The position numbers and the translations under genes are program-made. The notes under the pieces are model-generated. The model was given only the letters and a program-made list of their open reading frames with translations. It made no database searches and was not told the DNA's origin. Positions 26,904 through 34,381 of a DNA stretch of 64,000 nucleotides are shown here, piece by piece (the first letter of the stretch is position 1; every line of letters begins with the position of its first letter). The DNA is from Actinomycetota bacterium (lineage in GTDB: Bacteria > Actinomycetota > Thermoleophilia > RBG-16-64-13), in assembly GCA_016278725.1 (NCBI GenBank), contig JADQBG010000015.1:1-64000 (forward strand), in the 5' to 3' direction.

Positions 26904-28853
26904 GTGACCGCGCTGCTCCTCACTGCTCTCCTGGCTCCCTTCACCGCATCCATCGCCCTGGTGGTCTGGGGTCGCGTACGGCCCGGGACCTCTCCGGCCG
27001 CCGCCGGCTGGGTCAGCACCGGGGCTGCCGCCGTCTTCCTCGCCGCCGTGATCGGCCTCGCCGGAAGTGACGCCGCCACCCATCTGACTTGGCTCGAGAC
27101 GGGCTCATTCCCTCTGACGATCGGGGTCACCGTCACCGGCCTGACCTGGTTTGCCGCCCTCCTCGTTGCCGGCGTCTCCCTGCTGGTCGCGGTCTACTCG
27201 GTCGGCTACATGGCCGAGAGCGAAGGGCACCTGCGCTTCTTTGCCGAGCTCAGCTTCTTCACGGGCAGCATGCTCACCCTCGTGCTGGCCGACTCCCTGC
27301 TGCTGCTCTTCGCCGCCTGGGAGGCCGTCGGGGTTGCCTCCTTCCTGTTGATCGGCTTCCACTTCGAGCAGTCGGACGCCCGCCGCGGCGCCTACAAGGC
27401 GTTTGTGATGACCCGATTGGGCGATCTCGGCTTCCTCCTCGCCTGGTTGCTGCTGCTCCAGGAGACGGGCAGCGTGCGCATATCCGAGGTCCTCGGGGCC
27501 GTCGAGGGCGGGGCGCTCTCCGATCCCCGGCTGACGCTAATCGCCCTGCTTCTGTTCGCCGCCGCGGTGGGCAAGAGCGCCCAACTGCCCCTCACCGCCT
27601 GGCTGCCGGCGGCCATGGCCGGCCCCACCCCGGTGTCGGCCCTGATCCACTCGGCGACCATGGTCGCGGCCGGCGTCTTCCTCGTTCTCCGGCTCTTCCC
27701 GCTGTTCGAGCGCGCGCCGGTCGCCCTCGACGTCCTGCTGTGGACGGGACTGGTCACAGCCTTCCTGGCCGCCTTGGTCGCCACCATTCAGGTCGATTTC
27801 AAGCGGGTGCTCGCCTGGTCCACCGTCTCCCAATTGGGGGAGATGGTGCTCGCCCTCGGCCTGGGCGCCCCGCTCGCCGCCGCCTACCACCTCGCCGCCC
27901 ATGCCACTTTCAAGGCCACCCTCTTCCTGACGGCCGGAGCGGTGGACCACGGTGCCGGCACGCGAGATCTCCGTCGGCTGGGAGGCCTCGCCCGCCACAT
28001 GCCCCTGACGGCGTCATTCATGATCGTTGCAGCCCTGGCCCTTGCCGGGATCCCCCCCTTCGCGGGCTTCTGGAGCGAGGAACTGATCCTGAGCGCGGCC
28101 GTGCAGAACAGGCCCTGGGTGGCGGTCGCCCTCCTCGGCCTGATCTTCCTGGCCGGCTTCTACATCGGCCGAGCGGTGACAGCGATCCTCGAGCCGTGGC
28201 CGGGTGCACCCCGCCCGCGTGCAGAGGAACCCAAAGCCACGATGCTGACGAGTACCGCCGTCCTCGCCGCCGGCGCAGCGGTCAGCGGCGGCGTCCTCGC
28301 GCTCTGGGGGGCGCGGTTGCTGCCCTTCGAGGAGCACGCTCCCGGGCCGGTGGCCTGGCGGGTCGGCGCGGTCCTGCTGGGAGCCCTCGGACTCCTTCTC
28401 GGCCGCACCCTCGTCCGCCGCTACGGGCCCATCGCGCCCCTGCGCCTGGTGGCTCTGCCCCTCGAGAACTTCGTCGAACTGCTTTTCGTGGGAGCCGGCC
28501 GCCTGGTCTTGCTGGTGGCCTTCGCGGTAGGCTTCATCGAGAGGCTGCTCGACGGCGGGGCGCGCGCCCTCGCCCGGGGCGCGCGGAAAACGGCCTGGCT
28601 GACGAGCCGGGCGGAGGACGGCTTCGATCGTCTCGCCCTCGGTGGCGCAGCCGGGGCCATGGCCGGCGCCGGCCTCGCCGAACTCCTCGAGCGGGAGGCC
28701 TTCGGCGCGGGAGGCGACCAGGCCGCCACCTCGCTGTTCCAGGCGGGAGGCGGCCTGCGGCTCGGTCAGACGGGCCGCCTGTACCTGTACACTCTCGGGC
28801 TCTTCGTCTGGGTCGGCGCTGCCGGCCTCCTGAGCCTGCTCTGGTGGAGGTGA
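26904..28853 (+). CDS. nuoL: Complex I subunit NuoL
   Basis: A 649-residue antiporter-like subunit. The proton-translocation residues are intact: Glu140 in AAWEAVGVASFLLIGF and Lys224 in AVGKSAQLPLTAWLP. The C-terminus extends into the lateral-helix region, where the Arg/Leu-rich segment near 555-590 is seen. GTG 26904 lies five bases after the nuoK stop behind TAGGAGA. NuoL moves one proton per cycle at the distal end of the membrane arm. Confidence 0.92.
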   Translation: MTALLLTALLAPFTASIALVVWGRVRPGTSPAAAGWVSTGAAAVFLAAVIGLAGSDAATHLTWLETGSFPLTIGVTVTGLTWFAALLVAGVSLLVAVYSVGYMAESEGHLRFFAELSFFTGSMLTLVLADSLLLLFAAWEAVGVASFLLIGFHFEQSDARRGAYKAFVMTRLGDLGFLLAWLLLLQETGSVRISEVLGAVEGGALSDPRLTLIALLLFAAAVGKSAQLPLTAWLPAAMAGPTPVSALIHSATMVAAGVFLVLRLFPLFERAPVALDVLLWTGLVTAFLAALVATIQVDFKRVLAWSTVSQLGEMVLALGLGAPLAAAYHLAAHATFKATLFLTAGAVDHGAGTRDLRRLGGLARHMPLTASFMIVAALALAGIPPFAGFWSEELILSAAVQNRPWVAVALLGLIFLAGFYIGRAVTAILEPWPGAPRPRAEEPKATMLTSTAVLAAGAAVSGGVLALWGARLLPFEEHAPGPVAWRVGAVLLGALGLLLGRTLVRRYGPIAPLRLVALPLENFVELLFVGAGRLVLLVAFAVGFIERLLDGGARALARGARKTAWLTSRAEDGFDRLALGGAAGAMAGAGLAELLEREAFGAGGDQAATSLFQAGGGLRLGQTGRLYLYTLGLFVWVGAAGLLSLLWWR

Positions 28854-28866
28854 TCGAGGTGACCCC

Positions 28867-30342
28867 GTGCTGAGTTTGACCATCTTCTTTCCGCTGGCCG
28901 CCGGCCTGGTGGCCCTCGCCTTGCCGGCCGGCCGCCCCGGACTCGTCCGGCGCTTCGCCTTGGGGGCCTCCCTCGTGGAGTTCATCCTGGCCGTCGTCCT
29001 GCTTGCCGGGTTCGACCGCAACGACTCGGCCCTGCAGTGGCGCACCACGCTCGACTGGATCCCTTCGCTCGGCGCGCGTTACGACGTCGCCGTCGACGGC
29101 ATCTCCCTCCCCCTGGTCGTCCTGACGGCCACTCTCATGGTGGTCGTCATGGTCTTCGTGCTGCCCAAGCACGACCGCCCGCGAGGGCACGCCTTCCTCT
29201 TCCTTCTGATGGAGACCGGCCTCATCGGCCTCTTCTCCTCCCGGGACCTGCTCCTCTTCTACGTCTTCTTCGAGGTGGGGCTGGTGCCCATGTACTTCAT
29301 CATCGGCATCTGGGGGCACGAGCACCGGCGCTACGCGGCCATCAAGTTCTTCCTCTACACGCGGGCGGCGAGCCTCGCCATGCTGCTCGCCTTCTTGGCC
29401 CTCTACCTGAACACCGCTCCCCGGACCTTCTCCCTGGACGCGATGGCCCAGAATCCACCGCTGGCCGGGAGGGCGGCGGCACTGGCCCTGCTAGGCCTCG
29501 TCATCGGGTTCGGCGTGAAGTTGCCCCTGGTCCCACTGCACAACTGGCTCCCGGACGCCCACGTGGAAGCACCGACCGAAGGCAGCGTCATGCTCGCGGG
29601 CGTCCAATTGAAGATGGGGGCCTACGGTCTGGTCGCCGTCATGCTGCGGGTGCTCCCCGAGTCCGTCCGGGAATACGATTGGCTGCTGCTCGTCGTCGCG
29701 CTGATCACCCTGGTCTACGGCGCCTTGGCCGCCCTGGCTCAGTCGGATCTCAAGCGCCTGGTCGCCTACACCTCCATCAACCACATGGGGTACGTGCTGC
29801 TGGCGGTGGCGGTTTGGGGGCTGGCCACCGATGCCGACAGCCGTCAGTTGGCCCTGAACGGCGCCGTCATCCAGATGGTCAGCCACGGCCTGCTCACGGC
29901 CGGGCTCTTCTTTCTCGTGGGGATGCTCCAGGACCGAACCCATACCCGGGAGATGGACCGTTTTCAGGGGCTCCTCGCCCAAATGCCCGTCTACTCCTGG
30001 CTCCTGGGATTGTTCGCCTTCGGCTCCCTGGGACTGCCCGGCCTATCCGGCTTCGTCGCGGAGTTCCAGGTGCTCGGCGCCACCGTCTTCAACAACGTGG
30101 CGGCGGCGGCCATCGCCCTGCTCGGGCTGATCATCATCACCGGCCTCTTCATTCGCATGTTGGTCTCCGTCGCGCTGGGCGAGCCGCGCTCGGACCTCGC
30201 TCCCCTTACGGACCTCGGGGCGCGCGAGCTGATCAGCGTGATTCCCCTGGCGGCCCTCTCCCTCTTAATCGGCGTGCTACCGGGGCTGCTCGTAGCTCTG
30301 GTTGAAACCGCCACCGGCCCTCTCGCGGCCATGGGATTATGA
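28867..30342 (+). CDS. nuoM: Complex I subunit NuoM
   Basis: A 491-residue antiporter-like subunit. The signature residues are kept: Glu136 in YVFFEVGLVPMYFIIGIWG and Lys218 in GFGVKLPLVPLHNWLPDAHVEAPTEGSVMLAG. GTG 28867 comes 13 bases after the nuoL stop, with a GGAGG-like site, and the stop overlaps nuoN ATG by four bases. Confidence 0.93.
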   Translation: MLSLTIFFPLAAGLVALALPAGRPGLVRRFALGASLVEFILAVVLLAGFDRNDSALQWRTTLDWIPSLGARYDVAVDGISLPLVVLTATLMVVVMVFVLPKHDRPRGHAFLFLLMETGLIGLFSSRDLLLFYVFFEVGLVPMYFIIGIWGHEHRRYAAIKFFLYTRAASLAMLLAFLALYLNTAPRTFSLDAMAQNPPLAGRAAALALLGLVIGFGVKLPLVPLHNWLPDAHVEAPTEGSVMLAGVQLKMGAYGLVAVMLRVLPESVREYDWLLLVVALITLVYGALAALAQSDLKRLVAYTSINHMGYVLLAVAVWGLATDADSRQLALNGAVIQMVSHGLLTAGLFFLVGMLQDRTHTREMDRFQGLLAQMPVYSWLLGLFAFGSLGLPGLSGFVAEFQVLGATVFNNVAAAAIALLGLIIITGLFIRMLVSVALGEPRSDLAPLTDLGARELISVIPLAALSLLIGVLPGLLVALVETATGPLAAMGL

Positions 30343-31844
30343 CCTCCGGCTCCCTCGATCTCTGGGCCATCATCCCGGAGCTGATCCTCGCCGGGACCGG
30401 GCTCGTCCTCGTGCCCGTCGCGGCCTTCGTCCACGGACACGGCAACTGGCGCTACCTTCCGATGGTGCTGACGGTTACCGCCCTGCTGGCCGCCCTCGGC
30501 TTCACGGCCCGCATGCTCCCGTGGGAGGATCAGGCCGTCTTCTCCGGGACCTATGCGATCGACGGCTTTGGCAACGTCTTCAAGCTCATCCTGGAACTCG
30601 GCGGCCTCGTCAGCCTGCTCACGATAACGGCCCACTTCCGCGAACGCGACCAGGTGGCCCACGCGCCCATGGCCCTCCTGTTCGTCACACTCGGTGGAGT
30701 GGGCCTTGTCTCGGCTCTCGACCTCGGGCTCATCGTGCTCTTCCTGCAGATGCTCAGCATGCCCGCCTACCTCCTCGTCACCCTGGTGCGCTCCGACCGC
30801 CGGGGCAACGAGGCCACCCTCAAGTACTTCATCTACGCGGCGGCAGCCCTCGCCATCATGGCCTACGGGCTGACCTTCCTGTACGGCATGACGGGCAGCC
30901 TGGAGCTCCGCACCATCGGCAGGGAGCTCGCCGCCGGGGGCGACGCCGTGTGGGTCGCCCTATCCCTGGGACTGATCCTCATCGGCTACGGCTTCGAGAT
31001 GACCCTGGTGCCCTTCCACTTCTGGGCGCCGGACGTCTACAGCGGAGCCACGGCGCCCGTGACCGGCTTTGTCTCCGTGGTGCCGAAAGTGGCGGGCTTC
31101 GCCGCCTTCCTGCGTTTCGCCCTCCTGGCCTATCCGGACGGGGCGGCCGCTTGGCCCACTCTGGTAGCGGTTCTCGCGGTCGCCACCATGACCCTCGGCA
31201 ACCTGGTCGCGCTCCGGCAAAGCCGGCTCAAGCGGCTCCTCGCGTACTCGAGCATTGCCCAGGCGGGATACGTGCTCGTTGCGGTCGCCGTCGCCGGCCG
31301 GGCCGAGGACGCGCTGAGCGCCGCCGCGTACTACCTCTCCGCCTACCTCTTCATGAACCTGGCGGCCTTCGCCGTCGTCGCGCAGGTCGAGCGGCATCGG
31401 GGCAGCGATGAGCTCGCTCAGTACCGGGGGTTCGGGCTGCGGGCGCCTTGGGCCGGAGCGGTGCTCGCTCTGGCCCTGCTCTCGCTGGCCGGTCTACCGC
31501 CCCTGGCGGGCTTCGCCGGCAAGGTGTTCGTGTTGACGGCGGCCATAGACGGCGACATGACCTGGCTGGCAGTCGTGGCCGCGGTCAACATGGTTATCGG
31601 CCTCTACTACTACGTGGCCGTCCTTGCGGAGATGTACCTGAGGCGGCCGCCGGAGCCCAGTTCTGCCACACCCCATCCCAGCGGGCGGCCGGGTCCCTGG
31701 ACCCCCAGCGCTCCCCTGGCTCCCGGTGGGCCTGCCGCCTACTGGCCGGCCTACCTGCTGACGACCGCGGGCACCCTGGCCTTGGGCATCCTCCCGGGGC
31801 CGGTGCTGCGTCTGCTCGACGAGGCGCAGAGGCTAGTTTCCTGA
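30339..31844 (+). CDS. nuoN: Complex I subunit NuoN, with altered proton-path residues
   Basis: A 501-residue antiporter-like subunit with the NuoN motif PFHFWAPDVYSGATAPVTGF. Two positions usually conserved are changed by my alignment. The helix-5 Glu (ELLSLPLY in relatives) is Gln137 (LQMLSMPAY), and the helix-7 Lys (FKIAAVPFH) is Glu220 (FEMTLVPFH). The central Lys in SVVPKVAGF and the LKRLLAYSSIAQAGY segment are kept. It is the last gene of the island and a hairpin follows it. Confidence 0.9.
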   Translation: MTSGSLDLWAIIPELILAGTGLVLVPVAAFVHGHGNWRYLPMVLTVTALLAALGFTARMLPWEDQAVFSGTYAIDGFGNVFKLILELGGLVSLLTITAHFRERDQVAHAPMALLFVTLGGVGLVSALDLGLIVLFLQMLSMPAYLLVTLVRSDRRGNEATLKYFIYAAAALAIMAYGLTFLYGMTGSLELRTIGRELAAGGDAVWVALSLGLILIGYGFEMTLVPFHFWAPDVYSGATAPVTGFVSVVPKVAGFAAFLRFALLAYPDGAAAWPTLVAVLAVATMTLGNLVALRQSRLKRLLAYSSIAQAGYVLVAVAVAGRAEDALSAAAYYLSAYLFMNLAAFAVVAQVERHRGSDELAQYRGFGLRAPWAGAVLALALLSLAGLPPLAGFAGKVFVLTAAIDGDMTWLAVVAAVNMVIGLYYYVAVLAEMYLRRPPEPSSATPHPSGRPGPWTPSAPLAPGGPAAYWPAYLLTTAGTLALGILPGPVLRLLDEAQRLVS

Positions 31845-31868
31845 GCCGCGCGGGCAAGCTTCACCAGA

Positions 31869-31888
31869 GCGGCCGTCCGCACGGCCGC
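31869..31888 (+). terminator. GC-rich hairpin after nuoN
   Basis: GCGGCCGT (31869-31876) and ACGGCCGC (31881-31888) form a perfect 8-bp stem with a four-base loop, 25 bases after the nuoN stop and before the convergent SRPBCC gene. There is no U-tract. It is a plausible end of the long respiratory operon. Confidence 0.5.
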
Positions 31889-31933
31889 CCCCCGACACGC
31901 GGGGCGCCGTCTGCGGCTCGCCGGGGCGGGTGA

Positions 31934-32407
31934 TCAACTGTGCGCTTGGGCCGTCCAGGTGGCGACCACGCCGCGCCCCTCGAGGATATCCCTCAAGCGA
32001 TGCAGATCTTTGCGGGACTCGTGGCCGATAGCGCGGGCCACGAACGGAGCGCTGAAACCGGAAAATCTCTGGGCGGGGCCGCGGCTCTCGACGGTCATCT
32101 TTGTCCCACCCCAAGCCCGCTCCCACGTGTAGCGGGTCTCGAAAGACAACGGGCCATCCACGGTGTGGACCACCAGAAGACTACCGGGTACCAAGTCGCT
32201 GACTTCGTAGGTCGAGGTAACGTGATGTCCGAGAAAGTGAGCCACGAACTTGACCCGGGATCCGACGGCGATGGGCTTCCCCGGGGGCCATTCAACCGAA
32301 TCGAGGTTGGTGTACCACTCTCGGGCATGCTCGGGCTTCGTGGAATACTCATAGACTTCCGTAAGGGGGCGATCGATCAGTACTGAGTTGGAGACGTCGA
32401 CATTCAT
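31934..32407 (-). CDS. SRPBCC family protein
   Basis: A 157-residue START/SRPBCC (polyketide cyclase-like) protein. It begins VSNSVLIDRPLTEVYEYSTKPEHAREWYTNL, with the family's hydrophobic-pocket layout and a long C-terminal helix (RAIGHESRKDLHRLRDILEG). Such proteins bind hydrophobic ligands; this one's ligand is unknown. ATG 32407 follows GGAGG, and a GATAAT box lies at 32445-32450 on the minus strand. Confidence 0.85.
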   Translation of the reverse strand: MNVDVSNSVLIDRPLTEVYEYSTKPEHAREWYTNLDSVEWPPGKPIAVGSRVKFVAHFLGHHVTSTYEVSDLVPGSLLVVHTVDGPLSFETRYTWERAWGGTKMTVESRGPAQRFSGFSAPFVARAIGHESRKDLHRLRDILEGRGVVATWTAQAHS

Positions 32408-32586
32408 CTCGGGCCTCCGATGATTAATTAGGTGCGCGACGCGAATTATCCCCGCCAGGGGGTTGACCTAACCAGCTGTGACCGGGAAGTAGAGTTCGTC
32501 TGCGCGCACTCTCCTGCGAGGCTGAGTCGCTAGCCGCGGGCCATCTCCAGTAACGTGGTCACGGTCTTCCAATTTCTTCCGGTAGC

Positions 32587-32907
32587 CGGGGTTTTCAAAG
32601 CATTTTCGTCTGGAAATCGGGCCCCGGGACGATCCGCTCCGAAATCGTGGATCTCACCCCCCACGCTCGCATGTCCTGGACCGGCACCTCGCTGGGCATC
32701 CACGCCATACATGTTTGGAAGCTGCAGCCGGTCGACGGCCGCACGCGCGTGCAAACCGAGGAATCCTGGGAGGGCCTGCTCCCCCGGCTGGCGTCCGGCT
32801 ACAGCCGCCGGACGCTGGACAAAGCCCTGCCCGACGGGCTCAGCCACCTCAAGGCCGAAGCCGAGAGGCGCGCTCAAGACTATGCGTCCGACCCCGGCTT
32901 GGCCTGA
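32587..32907 (+). pseudogene. N-terminally truncated SRPBCC remnant
   Basis: From about 32590 the frame reads GFQSIFVWKSGPGTIRSEIV, then DLTPHARMSWTGTSLGIHAIHVWKL and a complete SRPBCC C-terminal half ending in LDKALPDGLSHLKAEAERR. Upstream in the same frame is a TAA at 32551 and no N-terminal SRPBCC sequence or ribosome site, so roughly the first 50-60 residues are missing. A short GTG-initiated product (from 32647) is possible but would lack half of the fold. Its end overlaps the convergent DUF2239 gene. Confidence 0.62.
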
Positions 32908-33518
32908 GGTTCGAGCGCCTCGGCGGCGAGCCCCAGCGCGTATTCCCGCACGTCCTCCGGCCACCCCGCGGAGCTTTGCTCGAACCGCTCCCGGTTGCCC
33001 GCGAAGAGCGCCCGGGCAGCCTCCTCGTAGCCCGGCTCGTCGCCCGCCATGGCCGACATGAACCGGTGCGCTGCCTCCTGCGAACGTCGAACCCGGTCCT
33101 TCCCGGCGAAGTCCCGACGGGCCTGCTCGACCAACTTTCTCAGGGTGACCGATGCGCCTCCGGGCTGCTCGTTCAACCATTCCCAGTGACGAGGAAGCAG
33201 GGTGACCTCACGCCCGACCACGCCGAGCTTGGGCCGGCCGGGAGAACGCGGACCGCTGTCCTCGGTGGCCCTGACGCCTTCTCCGGCGGTGCCCGCCTCA
33301 ACGAAACGGGCCCGCAGCCGCTCGAGCACAGCTTGTTCGCTCCCGCGGAAGTCGATCTCGACCGGCCTCGCGGAGACGTCGTCAAAAATCAAGAGACCCC
33401 GCTGTTCTCCCCTCTCGAGCAACTGCTTGCTCGTTCGCGCGACCTCCTCGATGTCCCCGGAGGCCACACGCTCCTTGCCCAGGAAGGCCGTACACGAACG
33501 CGGCTTACTCGAACTCAC
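32880..33518 (-). CDS. DUF2239 family protein
   Basis: A 212-residue protein with the DUF2239 core GRPKLGVVGREVTLLPRHWEWLNEQPGGASVTLRKLVEQAR (about residues 93-134) and upstream LLIFDDVSARPVEIDFRG. The family is of unknown function. The compact, basic central region with WLNEQPGGAS could be nucleic-acid binding, which is speculation. A strong promoter with two copies of a palindromic operator lies upstream (33562-33604). Confidence 0.87.
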   Translation of the reverse strand: MSSSKPRSCTAFLGKERVASGDIEEVARTSKQLLERGEQRGLLIFDDVSARPVEIDFRGSEQAVLERLRARFVEAGTAGEGVRATEDSGPRSPGRPKLGVVGREVTLLPRHWEWLNEQPGGASVTLRKLVEQARRDFAGKDRVRRSQEAAHRFMSAMAGDEPGYEEAARALFAGNRERFEQSSAGWPEDVREYALGLAAEALEPQAKPGSDA

Positions 33519-33561
33519 ATTTATCTCCCGTTTCCGGTGGTGCGACTGTAACCCGCGACGT

Positions 33562-33604
33562 ATTTTACCCGGGTATAACGAACGCTGTCAATACTACCCG
33601 GGTA
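33562..33604 (-). promoter_or_regulatory. Promoter with twin palindromic operators for the DUF2239 gene
   Basis: On the minus strand, TTGACA (complement of 33586-33591) and TAAAAT (complement of 33562-33567) are 18 bases apart. Two copies of the perfect palindrome TACCCGGGTA sit at 33566-33575 and 33595-33604, with centres 29 bp apart. One overlaps the -10 element and spacer, the other sits just upstream of -35. This is a classic repressor arrangement; the repressor is not identified in the window. Confidence 0.75.
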
Positions 33605-33682
33605 AAAATAGCGCCACCACCACCTCAGCGCCTGCCGGCACAGCCCCTGCACTTCCACATGCGAAGGCCGGGACAAGGAACC

Positions 33683-34357
33683 CTACTGACCCCCTACAAG
33701 CCGCGGTGAGGCGACCACGATTTCGCTCGATACAGACCAAGCCTGTACGACGCTGCGGTGTCGGATTTCCCATCCGGCGGCAATTAGCAGCGGGGCCAGA
33801 TCGATCGGCCGACAGCCGCCGACAATGCGGGCGTCGAGTTGCCACAGGCGCCGCCAACCGGCCGACACCAATCGACTCGAACCGGACCTGCCCGGAGTCA
33901 GGCTGACCAGACAAAGCAGACCCGCCTGTCCCAGCAGGCGGCGGGCCTCTTCCAGCACGCGAACACTGTAGCCGGGCGCCAGGAGGTCGAAGACATATGC
34001 AGCGAGGTAGCGATCGTACCCGCCGTCTGGTCCGGGTAGCGGCAAAGAACCGTCCACCAAGTCGATCCTCGCCCTCTCGGCCCAACGATGCAGGCGCTCA
34101 CGGGCCAGGCGGACCATCTTGGGACTGACGTCTACTCCTCGGTAGCGCGCATCTTTGGGCAGGTAGTCCGAGAGCAGGCGTTCGGCCAGAGCGCCCGTCC
34201 CGGGTCCCAATTCGTAAACGGAGCGGGCTTTGGCAAAATTGCCTGCGCGCAGCAACTCGGCGATGGCGGGACCTTCGTACAGGCTTTGCCAATCCTGCAG
34301 ACGCCCGATGCGGTCGTAAACGCATGCCGCTTCGCGCGGGCTGAGCGCTCCACTCAT
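33683..34357 (-). CDS. Class I SAM-dependent methyltransferase
   Basis: A 224-residue methyltransferase with motif I VYELGPGTGALAERLL (about residues 47-62) and the following YRGVDVSPKMVRLARERL segment that binds SAM. LVDGSLPLPGPDGGYDRYLAAYVFDLL is the post-motif II/III region. The acceptor substrate is unknown. The gene starts ATG 34357 and lies downstream of the dynamin-like GTPase on the same strand, with a 24-base gap. Confidence 0.88.
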   Translation of the reverse strand: MSGALSPREAACVYDRIGRLQDWQSLYEGPAIAELLRAGNFAKARSVYELGPGTGALAERLLSDYLPKDARYRGVDVSPKMVRLARERLHRWAERARIDLVDGSLPLPGPDGGYDRYLAAYVFDLLAPGYSVRVLEEARRLLGQAGLLCLVSLTPGRSGSSRLVSAGWRRLWQLDARIVGGCRPIDLAPLLIAAGWEIRHRSVVQAWSVSSEIVVASPRLVGGQ

Positions 34358-34381
34358 CTCCGTCGCGCCTCGCGTCCCACG

